Below, piece by piece: positions 1-11,923 of a stretch of DNA of 64,000 bases. The notes beneath the pieces were generated by a model that made no database searches, had not been told where the DNA came from, and was given only the letters and a program-made list of their open reading frames with translations. The stretch is from Favolaschia claudopus (taxonomy: Eukaryota > Basidiomycota > Agaricomycetes > Agaricales > Mycenaceae): positions 372,001 to 436,000 of the forward strand of contig JAWWNJ010000001.1 in assembly GCA_037176885.1 (NCBI GenBank). Reading direction: 5' to 3'. Position 1 is the stretch's first letter, and each line of letters opens with the position of its first letter. The translations under genes were made by a program, and so were the position numbers.

Positions 1-376
1 AACCCCAGTTCCGAAAGGCTGTCCCGTCAGCGCTTCAGCAGTTGTACTTGTGACCGACTTCTCCGCCAAATAGTCATGAGAAATCGAAGAGAAGCGTGTT
101 AATAACTGTAAAGAAGGCTGGCTATGCAGCTTTAGACGCTCGCACAGCACTCATGTCTTTGCCGCTTGCCAGTCGGAATTTCGGAAAATATTGCTGGTAG
201 AGTATTGCTTTCGTATTGAGAAGCTTGAACTGCTGTTCAGGGTCCACCCTATCAGTCTCGCATCGCTGGGTTGCGGTTTGCCACAGGTCGCCGAGTGAGT
301 CATGAATTGGTCATGAAAGTAAAAGACAGAAAAATTCTGCATTTCGCTCCGGCCATCAGTACGTACGAGCGCCGGA

Positions 377-402
377 CCCTAACCCTAACCCTAACCCTAA
401 CC
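377..402. repeat. Interstitial telomere-type repeat
   Basis: Four copies of CCCTAA followed by CC, equal to TTAGGG on the other strand, which is the telomere unit of most filamentous fungi. It is flanked on both sides by ordinary sequence, so it is not a chromosome end here. It sits about 260 bases upstream of the Rho-like gene. The remainder of 1-663 shows no convincing coding exon. Confidence 0.85.
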
Positions 403-663
403 AAGGCTTCTTCCAAACCACCACAGTGACACCAACCTTACTTCCTCTCCATCCGTCACCTTCGCCATCGCAAGGCTTGAAGCGCCCAGTCCGTCGAATA
501 AACACGTCATGGAACTCGCCCCCTTCGTTTTCGACAACAGCAAGCTGTCACCTTTGACTGTTTCTTGATTTTTTCCGACCGTCGCGAGGCTGTCAACGTC
601 TCAGTACTTACCTCTATCTCGAGTCATACGAGCTCGTTCGTTCGTCTCAATACCACAACACGG

Positions 664-1555
664 ATGCCGGGCTACGTTCACAATACGATCAAATGCGTCC
701 TTCTAGGCGACCTGGGCGTCGGAAAGGTGAGTATTCTTCTTCCTCTTGTCTTGTGCGGTTCAAGTCATTCATCCGATTTACTTTGCTTCAGACGTGTCTG
801 CTGACGTCCTTCAGCGAGAAGAGGTTTCCCGAAGGATACATCTCACCGGTACATTTCTCATTGTCAACTATCTAGACGGCGTACTTGACGTGGTATTGAC
901 AGATATATGGCGGCCACGGCGAGACAGTCATGGTCGGAGACGTATCGTACCATCTTGGAGTCTTCGATACCTTTTGTCAGCTTTTCATTCGCATCTCTCT
1001 GTATATCCTTCTCGCTCACCCATTTAATCGCGTATTTCCTCCAGGCAGCCCGCAGCACGACCCCCTCCGCCCGCTCTCCTACCCTCAAACAGACGTCTTC
1101 CTCCTCTGCTTCAGCATCTCCCTCCCCTCCTCTTTCGCTTCCGTCCGCGACAAATACATTCACGAAGTAAGACACCACTGCCCCGGCGTTCCGTGTATCG
1201 TAGTTGCAACGCAAACCGACTTGCGCAGCGACGAATGCAGAGTGAGAGGAAGGGAGAGAGAAAGCTCAGGCGGCGCGGAACTGATCACGACTGCGCAGGG
1301 TGAGACTATGGCATGGGAGGTGGGAGCGGAGGGGTATGCTGAGTGTTCTGCGAAGACGCGGGAAGGTGTGCAGGAGGCTTTTGATAAGGTGCGATACCAA
1401 CTCCTTTTCTGTATCCTCATTAACGACGATTTGGATAGGCTATGGCTGCTGCTGTGGCATATCAAAGTCGTTCCCGTGAGCCGAAGCCTGCTACGCTATC
1501 GGAATCGCTATCGAGCGGTGGGAGGAGATCGATGAGCAGGTCTATTGTCGCTTAG
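664..1555 (+). CDS. Atypical Rho-family small GTPase, copy 1
   Basis: Five exons fit in frame: 664-726, 792-848, 903-975, 1045-1388, 1439-1555, giving about 217 residues. Visible family motifs are the P-loop GDLGVGKT, the Rho-like stretch RPLSYPQTDVFL, the guanine-binding motif TQTDL and the late ECSAKT. The switch II core is abnormal: after FDT the usual AGQ is replaced, so the glutamine that supports GTP hydrolysis is missing, and the switch I threonine is not evident. The protein ends in SIVA, so the prenylated cysteine of a CAAX box is replaced by serine. From the family one would expect a membrane-bound polarity switch; this copy probably hydrolyses GTP poorly and is unlikely to be prenylated. 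It is related to copy 2 at 15.8 kb. Confidence 0.75.
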
Positions 1556-1951
1556 ACGAGATGATGGGTTTCGTCGGGAGTAAAGGCCTTGTGGTGGTGT
1601 GTGTCTTGTTGACCCTCAACAACGTCCGCTCCGGCTGCTGTGACTTACAGTCTGCGATACCATCTGTTCACCACCCTGTGCACATAACAGCTTTCTCATC
1701 GAAGTGTCGACGACAGTGCGGGCTGTATTTATTGCCTCGCAGCAGCCTCTGAAGAATGTCTCTGCCTTATCTGATCTGCCTGCAAATTTCTATGGAATTT
1801 GGCGCCAAACGAAGACCTTGATTGAATAGCAAATCTTCTCATGGATCCTTCTAAAAGCTCTGCAAACAGCTGCTGTCGGCATAGCCCACTATACCCTATA
1901 TTCTTCCTGGTTATAAGCCCTCTCATCTTACACCGTCTCGTAGGGTATCAT

Positions 1952-2885
1952 ATGCGGCTCCCTTTCCCCCCCGTGGGGAGGAAGCCTCCCTTCCCCACAG
2001 TCAAAATCAAGAACAACTTATTCCCTAAGTCAATTCTCCTCCCTGAACGGCGATCGGACAAAATCCTCGACGCCGCCCTCCTCTCTATTCACGTCCTGGC
2101 TGAGTCGGCCGATGCGTTCCCGCCACTGAAAAGTGTGGTCGGGGGTGTACGCGCGATATGCGATATTGCTCGGGTCGGCAACGATAGTATCGATTCCAGG
2201 ATTCTGACTGATATGGGTCTATTTATTTACAGCGTGCAAAGTTCTGCAAAGACGACGCGACTGACATCGCTATGCGCACCGCAGGGATATTGGACGTCAT
2301 TGCGGATGCTGTGCCCGACGGCTCTGATATCTCGCAGCCCATGTTGGAGAGCATCCAGCGCTTCACTGGGTAATTATAAAATTCTTGCTACTGCTATCTT
2401 CCGTTCCTCAGGCCTCCTTGATGACCCAGGATTCTCGTCGATATTCGCTCCGACGTGGAAACAATCACGCAGACAAGCCGAACCTCGCGTATCTTCCGCG
2501 TTATGCGCCATGAACGCAAAACCCGGCAGATCCAAGCTCGGCTGGATAGCGCATATCAAGATTTCTTGGTACGCAGTCTGACTTATTTATTTCATTGATG
2601 ATCATGAAGCGCTTGCTAATATTGCCTGGCATAGGCCCGCGGCGGCCTTGCGCACCGAAATCTTGTGCGCAATTAATCCACGCCGCCAAGAAACGATGGT
2701 TCAAAAGCATACCGACCTGTATATGGAACTGTTGAAGGCAGCCGAGATGACGGTACGACGAATCATCTCTCTCCCACCCACATTCAATCTTGCTTCCATC
2801 TGATATATATCCTTTCTTTCCGCAGAGAGAACTTCAGGCGACCGCCGCACAAACGCTTTGCTACTCCCGACTCTCGTTTTTTTGA
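1952..2885 (+). pseudogene. HeLo/MLKL-like helical protein, copy A (frameshifted)
   Basis: Five exons match copies B-D in order and length: 1952-2173, 2233-2369 (137 nt), 2430-2568 (139 nt), 2635-2752 and 2826-2885. Exon 1 has the Pro-rich start and the family signature AESADAFPPLKSVVGG; exons 2 and 3 give the following helices. The resemblance is to the fungal HeLo-like domain related to the N-terminal four-helix bundle of MLKL, a membrane-attacking cell-death module. Exon 4 is 118 nt instead of a multiple of three, with one extra base in a C run near its start, so the reading frame stops early inside exon 4. Exon 5 still encodes the aromatic tail shared with the other copies. It is either a recent pseudogene or an assembly indel. 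Confidence 0.7.
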
Positions 2886-3367
2886 CCCGCCCCTGAAAGG
2901 GTTTAATCTCTGACGACCCAAACGAAACAAACACTAGGTTTAAATCGAATCTGGATTCTCGCCAATCCAGGATAGAATTCTCATAACAGCGAACTGAAAC
3001 ACGACTACGCCAAGTGGTGCTTTCAATTGTTCAATAAACGTTCCGGCTTGAGGTCGTTGAAGGAAATCTTGCTCGCGCGGCAGCGAGTTCAGGGGGTCTC
3101 GAGACGCCAGGTTAGCTATGTGTTAATTTATCTCCCGCGTTTTGCTGTGGTCCGCCGAAGGGCTTTTTCTGGCCTACTTGGGGCGGGCCCAGTATTTGGC
3201 GGGCAAATGTTGTTGTTTCGTGTTGAATCAACATCCACTTTATCATGATACTTTTGGGGGTTTGGACGAGATTCGATTCAGCCAATGAGGTATCTTACTT
3301 GAAATTTCGAGGTAAGACCTTCGCCAAAAAATTAAAATAAGGGTTCAACAGTCAAGTTACTAAGCTA
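2886..3367. other. Intergenic, convergent 3' ends
   Basis: No supported gene. It lies between the 3' end of HeLo copy A and the 3' end of the minus-strand coiled-coil gene. Confidence 0.5.
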
Positions 3368-6300
3368 TCAACCGCGCCGCGGTATCTTGTAGCTGCCCCA
3401 ATCCGTCGCCCCAGGAGCCCCTTTCCTTTTCAACTGTTGATTTTGATTTTGATTCGGCCATATGCATCTCGTTTGTTCACTTCGTCCGATCAAAGATCCA
3501 TAACCAGTCGGCGAAGGTCCAGGATTGGGATTCTCGTTCGCATTCGCAGCTTTCTTCGACGGTGCCTGCAGATTGTCAGTAAGTATTTTGTATTGATTAT
3601 ATTAATTTGAAGAAGAAGAGGAGGAGATATGCACTCACCTCCACCCCGCGCGAAAGTGGGTCCTTCTGCCGCTGATTCTGCAAGATAACGATGTTAGGAA
3701 ATTGTTGCAAGAATAAGTAATACATATCAGGTCAAACAAACGTACTGGCGACACGCTGGACTTGCGGATGGTGTAGGCAACTTACAGCAAAAAACGCTCG
3801 CGATCAATTTTCTTTTCAGTGCAAAAATGTCCTCACCTGCTTCGGTAGTCGTTCAGGTACGCGGGGCGGAGTCTTCGGGACATAGATTTAATAAGCATGA
3901 GTTGTCTGTCTCGTATTAATAAAGTAAGAACCCACCCGCGGTCTCTCCATTTGCGGTACCTCTGCTGGTTGACTGGAGTCGCAGCCTGAATTAATACGTA
4001 CCCGATTCAACTCACGATCGATTCGTAACACAAAAAACCCACCTTAAGCTTAGGCAATCTCCTCCGTCTTCTCCGCCACCAACTTCTTGTACACCATCCG
4101 CTCCGTGGTGAACTCCTCCTGCAGACGCTGCGAAAAGAACATCACCATCAATCGGCGAAGGTTATAAGATGAAATTCAACTGGACGGAATTTACGCACCA
4201 CATGTTCCCTCCCCACCGCCTTCGCCACATCCGCCCGCAAACGCTCGTTCTCCGCCTCGACAGTCTTAAGCGTGCGGCGCAGTCTGTCCATCTCCGTTTT
4301 ACGTTAGGAGCAAGCTCACGGTCGGTGGTGGTGGTGGCTTGCTGAGGTGGCTGATATCGTGCGCGTTGATGTTAGTACAACGTTTGACTCGTCGACGATC
4401 GATATATATGGCATACCTGAGGCTGAGATTTGCTTTGGCTTTGGCTTTGCGCGTGCTTGTATTCTTTGGATTATAAGCCCCTAAGATAAACGCAAGAAAA
4501 AGGCGGAATTATACGAACCGTCGTCAAGCTGCGATGCCTCAACTCAAGTTCCGTATATTGACGGTCTCGTCCGCGATCGTTTGTGCAAGCGCCGTTATCT
4601 ATGTATGACACGAACCTTCAGAACAAGAAAGAACACAAGATTTGATGCGACACGAAACTGACCTTCGATTTTGACGCATTGAGAGACTGCGATTGATTTC
4701 ACGTCAAAACCTGGCTGCACAACGAAAGACGACATTTATTGAAGCGATTCACTCACCTCTTTCAACGAGGAAATTTCCGCCTGATGTCCCTTCACCGCGT
4801 CCCGATGCTGGGTCTCCCGACTCTGCGAGGCAGCTTGGGCGTCTTCGAGCGCCTGTGTCCGACAGACAATCAGTCGTTTCGTCAAGCTAAGCGTCCAGTG
4901 TCAAACTACCTTCACGGATTTCTGATTCCTCGTCTCCAGATCGCGAAGGAGCTTATTGCTCTCCACGGCGGCGCTGAGGAGCTGCTTTGACTGCAATAGT
5001 CCGTTAGCTCGCAACGGTGTGAAGCATAGAAATAAAAGAACTTAACCCACCTGCGTCCTCGACTTATTCAGAGACTTCATCCAAGACGAAGTTAGTTACA
5101 TAGTTCGGTTGTTCACCAAATGCGCGTGGGAGAACACATACTTCTTTAAGACCAGATATCTCCGAAGCACAACCCTAATCGCTTCTTTATGCTGCGAATC
5201 CCGAGTTCGGGAAGCGTTTCGAGAGGCGTCGAGTTTCTTTTGATTGAAGTGAAGGATGGATTAGCAACCACTGAGAACGGTAGGAGCAACAGTAACCGAC
5301 TTTCTGCGCCTGAATCAACGCAATCTTGGAGGACGCCAACGCCGCCGCTAACTCTCGCTTCTCGGTGCTGCATGCGGAGTGCTGGGTTTGAAGGGCGAGG
5401 AGCTCTTGTTTGGCTGCGTCGAGGTCCTGATGTCGATTTGAAGGGTTAAGATTTAGACGAAGAGATTGAGATTCAGGATCACGAACCTCGTCCTTGTTTC
5501 TCAATTCCGCCCCTGAGGACCTCTTGAGCCTGCGAAAGAATGATTTTGCTCAACAACACATCGAATTCAGTCTATGAGAAAACGCATACCCGCTGCAGTT
5601 CGTTCCGTGTTCCGCAATCACAACTTTGAGATGACTTTTCAGGCCCGTCGCTTTGACTTCGGCGTCTTGGACAAGTTGCTGAGTTTCGTTAGAGATAGAT
5701 GAAATCAAGAAGAAACTACTGCGTCGACATACCTCGGTCATCTGCTTGAATTTCCGCATCTTCTCGTGGAGTAGATGTCGGCCGAACTCGAGAGGCGGCT
5801 TCTCGTTTGGTTAGTTCCTCGCTTAGTTCGTCGCGGAGGCGGGACATGAATGTCTGACATAAGTAATGAGTCTGCGTCCAAGACAATGATGTTCTTGGAT
5901 TCAGAGAGTGCGCACGCACCTTTGCCTGCTGCTCAAGATCATTCGAACGAGCCTCGAAGTCCGCCTCCTGCGTTCTGCGTTGCAGGTAAAGTGCCTAAGA
6001 AGAGAAGCATCATGGTGGTGAATACGACAAAGAACGACTCGAGGGCAATTAGAGACGCACTTCTCGTTCTCGGTCCACCTCCTCCTGCATGGCTTGCACA
6101 GCAGCTTCACGTTCACGAAGCTGGATGTATTGGCTTTCCAAACACTAGATATGTGGGGCGGAAGCTCAGAAGAGCACCAGCGTTGATGAAGATGTCGGGA
6201 ACGAATACATACCGAACGAATCTCAGCTCCATTCGCCTTCTCCTGCGCATAGTCGGCATTTAAATGCTATATCCATACGCTCAATCAGCATCGAATCAGG

Positions 6301-6540
6301 TCTCGAAATTGCAAAAAGTACGGACCTCAAAGAGCTCTGCGGCGTTGCTCAGCTGTCAGACCGACCAAGTGGTGAGCACAGTTTCATTGTAGTGGAGAGT
6401 GAGAAAGAGGGGATACCCACACTTCGCTGAAACTGCGCCAGCATATTCGTATTCCTGGCACTTCGCTCCAAAGCGACCGCTTTCGACAAGGCTATCTGGG
6501 GACTTGGGACTAAGAGGGGGAGTGTTGAAAGGGAGTTCAT
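3368..6540 (-). CDS. Many-exon coiled-coil protein of unknown function (frame breaks)
   Basis: At least 16 small exons on the minus strand, from a start near 6540 (MNSLSTLPLL) to a stop at 3368 (ending YKIPRRG). Most exons encode heptad-like, charged helix, for example LREREAAVQAMQEEVDRE, LLHEKMRKFKQMTEQL and VEAENERLRADV. The tail is basic and Pro/Asn-rich, with TPPRVPERLPK. Long central coils with a basic tail occur in structural proteins such as synaptonemal-complex or spindle components, but I cannot name the family. Several exons change frame internally (near 5790 and 5165-5255, and near 4300), and the exon at about 4040-4130 contains in-frame TAA codons before its donor. It could be a decaying gene or a correct gene with assembly indels. 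Confidence 0.6.
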
Positions 6541-7434
6541 TTGATACTTCCATCGGCGTCTATCAAGCCTGAGCTTGAAAGAAAGAGGGAAACGGGGGAT
6601 GGTGGTGAGAGACAAAGAGCAAGCTTATTGTGATCTGTGGCGGTGCTCGTCCTTGTTCTTTGTCGGCAACTGCCGTCGCAAAACACCGATCAATTGATGA
6701 AGCGGGGCTATGGGAATTTCTGGTGTGAGCCGAACGTCAAAATTGAGGTTATAGGACTTATCCCAGATATGAGAGTCACAGACGGCAAAAGCACGGACCC
6801 AAACCCCAAATCTTGAATTTGAACTACTTGTACGATTGACTTCAAGGTTGATCCCAACTTGATCTAAGTAATAAACTTGAATTCCTTGGTGTTATGAACT
6901 ACTAGTACGCCCCTTGTGTACTAACGGGCCACTGTACCGGTCAAGATGAATATACTAATTGGCCCTAAATTCCCCAGGAAACAAAAGAACGAGTACTTAA
7001 AAGTACTCGCAAAAGTACTAACCACCTCCAAGTAATTTTTGCGGGCTCCCCGGGCCCCTATCCCGAGTTGGGTCGTGATCACGGAGCCTCTTATATCTTT
7101 ATCTTTTCAAGCCTCATACGAAAAAAGAGTCCCAGCGACACTACTGAGGAGTAGATCATGATACGCGAGATCTTGGTATCAAGTTCGGTCTGGGTGCAGT
7201 TTCAGTAGACAGTAATAATCCCAGAACCATTCACTAACCGTGATTTCGACGACCCTACTCACACCGATACCCGTCAGTTGCTGATGCCTCAAGAGTTCCT
7301 CTTGCTGTATGGTAATCACAGACTGTGTGTCCCTAGATTTAGTCGTTGAGAGATGATGAATGCGGGTATGTCGTGAACAGAACATTGAACCGGTTTGGTG
7401 TAAGTAACTGAGTTATCGGAGAGAACGTTCAGTA
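6541..7434. other. Intergenic
   Basis: No coding signal I can support. It presumably contains the upstream region of the coiled-coil gene, and ends where homology to the inverted duplication begins. Confidence 0.45.
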
Positions 7435-9640
7435 TGCCGGGACATTGCCGAGACATCAAAGCCGATGCAAAACAGGAACAACCAATGTGCTGGCAGGCCA
7501 GTCCCTCGAATTTCGTGGTTTAGCGCAAGGTTCAGCGACAGAAGATACCGAACGAGGTGTTACATGGCTCCCTTACGGCCCCACCGCAAAAGCTGCGGAA
7601 GTTGGTCAAGTCTCCGACAAAGTCCGAATGCTCATAGGAGCTCAGCCCAAGCTCAGCCTGGAGTCGGCCAGTGCTCGAGCTAAAGCACTGAAGCTCTCCA
7701 CGTCTCGACGCCGGATGGCGAAAACGAATGCTCGACCCGGCACAGTAAGGTCCTCGACACTCCTCCGCGACGACATCTCAGCAGCGTGTATCCCAATCCT
7801 CGGGCTCGACTCGCTCAGGCTGGCGAGAGACGGTTCGCTGCCACCGTATCAGCTACATCTGCATATGAACGCAGCCGCAACATGTACACTCGCCATGGAG
7901 CGCGCCAAGCGAGTCGTCGTTTCCACCAGGGCGGGTATGAGGAGAGAGAGTCTGGATGCCGTCGCCGAGCCTGCTAGTGCCCAAAAAAACGTGGTGACCG
8001 TACCTCCACCTCCACCGTGCGCGCCTATACAACGCAACGAGCCTGCGTCGTAGGGGAAGTAGGTATTACCGTCAAGAAGGGGAGAAGCGAAGCAAACGGC
8101 GCCATCGATGAGGACGACGACGACGACGCTTTGAATTCCAAGCCCTACACTCTTCGCCGACCGCGACCCGTGCTTCCATCCCCTTTCCTCCCCCTAGCGG
8201 TCAAGGCGTCTCCCCGTTGTTGGGGAGGCGCGGGCGAGTCACCGGTACGTCGGAATCGGAAAGCGAGCGGGGAACAACCGATCTAGCTTGGCACCACGGC
8301 TTAGAACGGTACCAGCCAACCATCCATTAGCGATCGCGCGCACCTATACAGTCGTCTAACGAGCATCCGCCGTAAGCAGAGTAGGATGCGTTGACGAGGG
8401 AATGCAGCAGTCGCCGTCGTCGACGATGACGTGGCTTTGAATTCCCAGCGGTCTGACCTCCTCGCCCGTCCTTGACGCGTCTAGCAGACACCACTGGCGT
8501 TTGACCATGAGAGTCGGCACTAAATTCTCGCCTCGAGATACGGATACGGATACGTCGACGAAGCGGAAGGCAGCGTGACGACGAGCATGGACGGGGGATG
8601 GGTGGAGTGAGGACGACCCCGTGAAGGGAAGGGGTTGACGGGGTGGATTCAAAGGGAATCGGGAAGAGGCTGAGCCCAACGTGGACGACGACAATCGGTC
8701 GTCACCAGCTTGATTGAGATTTAAGCTCTTGACCGTCTACGTCGCGTACGCATGTGCTCGCGGCGGTGGGATGCGAGAGAGATTTGGCTTTGAATGCGCG
8801 GAAAGGTGAGGCGATGGGGGTACGCGGAAGGAGCACGCATGGGCTCGGATGCATGCGAAGGCGTCGAATGCAAGTAGGCTGGCGGTCCTGGGTCAGACGA
8901 AACGCGTTGGATATTTGGTGGAAGGCAGGTCGTGTCCGTACGTAGGCAGCCGGCTGAGAATGCGGGGTATGAGAATGGTACAGGAGGATGAGGATGTCTC
9001 GATCGACGTACCACGTATTCATTCTCACTGGCGCTAGCACACATGGACCGAACCCGCACTTCCGTCTCAGCTGTCACTGGTACGACGATAGACACAGATG
9101 CGTCGCGGGCGGCTGAATCGATTGTGGAGCCGCTTGCTCTTCGCCGCGGAAACTCAATGATATGTGAGACTGAAGGAAGGCTGGCCGCGTGCATACGTGG
9201 AGGCCGAATGTCAGGCGCGGGTTCATGGCTATGGATTGAGAGCGGTCGGTCAGTGGCATGCACTCGCTTGGATAGCAAGATAGCGAGAACGGACGCACAT
9301 TCGCGGCTACATACATGATGATATACCCCTTGGTCCTCCGTTGCTTCACCTCAAGCTCGACGTCTCCGCCTTCAAGTTCCCGCTTTTGATTTTGAGCTTG
9401 GTGTTCCACTGCGGCGTAGGCAGCCTGTACTTGTAGAATCAGTTACGCGGAAATGGAGGACCAAGAGGTCACCGCAGCACACACCTTATAGAATGTTTCG
9501 AGCACGCCCTCCCTCGTCGGAACACGCCGCATATGCCTCCGCACCTGCCTCCCACGCTATACGCTCCCCCCTTTGCGCGGTCGTGATGAGAGGCTCGTCG
9601 GCGTTCTCGTTCCCATTCGGATTGACACGCCAGGATAAGT
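7435..9640 (-). repeat. Decayed arm of an inverted segmental duplication
   Basis: Read on the minus strand, this interval matches 16.4-18.87 kb on the plus strand in the same order: the end of a Rho-like gene, a segment with the shared peptide-level string NEYVVRRS/IEYVVRRS, a Pro/Ser-rich segment, and a terminal block with matching text around CATTGCCGAGA and AACAGGAACAAC. Neither arm shows a long conserved reading frame after the GTPase, so most of the matching sequence is probably non-coding or dead coding sequence. The two arms enclose HeLo copies B and C. Confidence 0.7.
9315..9640 (-). pseudogene. Rho-like GTPase remnant (C-terminal part)
   Basis: The minus strand retains pieces of the last exons of a GTPase close to copy 2: NENADEPLITTAQ, then AWEAGAEAYA, then an intron, then a Glu/Arg-rich helix ending KQRRTKGYIIM. 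In copy 2 the matching end is KGCIIM, a CAAX box. Here the cysteine is tyrosine and the stop codon is lost. The middle exon needs more than one frame, and no P-loop exon was found upstream. This is a dead paralogue. Confidence 0.75.
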
Positions 9641-9644
9641 AAAC

Positions 9645-10827
9645 CATCGAGAACCTGGCGAAAGGTTGATATATACAAGCCCCCCAAGATATGCGTGAGG
9701 CTGGCGTGTGTCCTTTCTCGGCTTGAAAGTCGGGGTACTATGTATCGTACCGCGTCACCGCCGACGTTGTGGCTCGAGGTCAAGCTGCGCTCCAGAGTTA
9801 TGGTGGTTGATCGTCGGCTACCTCGGCAAATCGAAAAGCCGGAAACAAGCAACAACAAACAGACTGCTCGCTTCTCAGAGGCTTAAACTTAAAGGGCTTT
9901 TCCAGACACCTCCAGACACTTCTCCCCTGCTTCTCCGCCAAAACCATCTCTTCGCTCATTCACCGATAACGTAGGTGCTTGTTCACCCTCAAACCGCTGC
10001 CTTGCGCCTCTGCTCACTCCGAGTTCTACATGCCAGCCCGACGCTCCTTGCACGCTCCAATTCCATCCAATGATCCAGGATCGTACTATACTCAAGTACT
10101 ACCTGGACCCTGGTAGGAATTTTCCGAAAAAGAAAAAGATGAAAACAAAACTTCTGCTCATATATTCAGCTAACTAACTTCTAAGTCTGGGCAATACACC
10201 ATCACTACACCCCACCCCAAGTCGCTGTGAGGCTACCGATGAAGTTCAGCCCGCGACAACACGGCCGCCACCTCAAAACTAAGTTATTCGCAGTTCAATT
10301 GAAGGCCGACGGGTAATAAGTACAATTCGAAGTCAGTTCAGTTCACGAACAGCCATCGCGCAAAATAATGTGAACAACCGTGAGTTAGTACAGTGTTATA
10401 CGTATACAGTAATAAATAAGTGTGAAACTACAAAGGCTAGAGTTCATCCCCTGACTCGCAGCCTCGCGAGCGATCTAGCAACCACATACTGACCCGGTGC
10501 CGGAATCACACACGTGCCACTGCCCACGGAAGGATTATTTTAAATTGAGATGGGTATTGTCGCAAGTTTCTTTCTTCTTCTGCGATTCTCACCCGATAGT
10601 GCCCGAGGCCGACCGACGGCCGGTTATAACAGTGAATGGTCATTGAGACCAGTGACTGAGATGAAATTGTGCGTACATCATTTGGAAAGCCTATCGGGTG
10701 CCAGTGGACTCGGGCACAATCGGGCTCTGGATGGCAAAAGAAAGAAAAAAATTTGAGACATTAGAGAGGAGTCAGGACGTGGGACGTGTGAGTGGGAGAG
10801 CGAGTTCTCTGAAGAACACTTCGATCT
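9645..10827. other. Intergenic, no supported gene
   Basis: No reading frame with recognisable family content or plausible splicing was found. The right edge is the 3' end of HeLo copy B. Confidence 0.4.
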
Positions 10828-11923
10828 TCAGGGGAAGTCCAAAAAAACCGAAAGCTTGGAGAAAAAAAGAGTTCGCAAGACGATGGGCTTCAGAGCAGCC
10901 TGGGCAGAAACATTGTCAGATGCATATAAAAACCCGCTTTATGACTGATTCGTACCAATTCTGTGTTGGCTGAAGTTACAGCAACATGCGCATCATGTTG
11001 CCTGTCGTGGTGAGCAGCCTGAGTAGACATATTGTCAGTTGCATACAAAACCCGCTTTATGAGAAATTTGCACCAATAGTGTGTTGATTGCGGTTACAGC
11101 AACATGTGTATCGTGTTGCCTCTGTACCATTGTGTCGTGCTGAGCAGCGATCTGATTGGCAAGGTGCTCTTGGTGAATTTCGATACGCAGAGTCGCCGCC
11201 GCCTGTTCAAGTCGAGCAATCATAGCATCGAAACAATTACAATGAATAATATAGATCGAACTGACCACAAAGTTTTCGTAAGCGTTGTCCAGCTGTGCTT
11301 GTATGTGCTTTATCGTTTCTTCGTGGCGAGCAAGATGAAGCACACATGAGATTCGGGTGGTTCCCGCGACGCGTTCCATTGCAGAGCGGATATCGTCAAG
11401 AAGCCTATTCAAATAGGCAAGAATTAGTGACAATTTAATCCGATGGCAATGAGAAATACTCACTGCTTGAAGCTCTCAATGCTTTGAAGCATGGCCGGTC
11501 GCATTGCCATTGGATCAGGCACAGCGTCGGCTATGGTTTCTAGGATCTCGTTAGCACGGAGTGCGACGTTGGTTGCTTCTGCTTTATAGGCTTTAGCCCG
11601 CTGCGAGGATAGATGAGCCATTTAGGCTACAAAGAATTGAGTAGGAGGCGGGTACTCAGAAGACCTACCTGAGCAATATCACACAAGGCGCGTACGCCGC
11701 CGACGACACTCTTGAGAGGTGGGAAAGCATCCGCGGACTCGGCCAAGACGTGTATGGACAGCAGGGCAATGTCAAGGGCGGAAGAGCCTGGGAACAAGAG
11801 GGTCCGGATTCGATTTTTGACCTTGACGATAGGGGACCGCAAGGTGCGATTCCGCACAAGTTTGATCTTGCCGGTAGGGAAGAGGGGCCTCCTCCCTGCG
11901 GGAGGAGGCGAGGGGAGACTCAT
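10828..11923 (-). CDS. HeLo/MLKL-like helical protein, copy B
   Basis: Five exons fit without a break: 11923-11669, 11600-11464, 11404-11074, 11018-10956 and 10899-10828, about 285 residues. The order is a Pro-rich start (MSLPSPPPAGRR), a basic stretch, the signature SADAFPPLKSVVGG, further helices, a coiled-coil segment with HDTMVQRQHDTHVAVTA, a second shorter copy of that segment as a separate exon, and an aromatic tail (TLFFSKLSVF). It resembles the HeLo-like/MLKL N-terminal four-helix bundle, known in fungi and animals as a membrane-targeting death effector. It has no kinase or NLR domain attached, so it is a stand-alone effector or adaptor by inference. The third exon has an extra codon relative to copy D. 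Confidence 0.75.

Noticed and set aside
1..402. Chromosome end suggested by the telomere repeat
   Set aside because: Only four units, with unique sequence on both sides, so it is interstitial.
8721..9278. 185-codon minus-strand frame in the inverted duplication
   Set aside because: The homologous arm near 16.9-17.4 kb has stops in that frame, so it is not conserved as protein.
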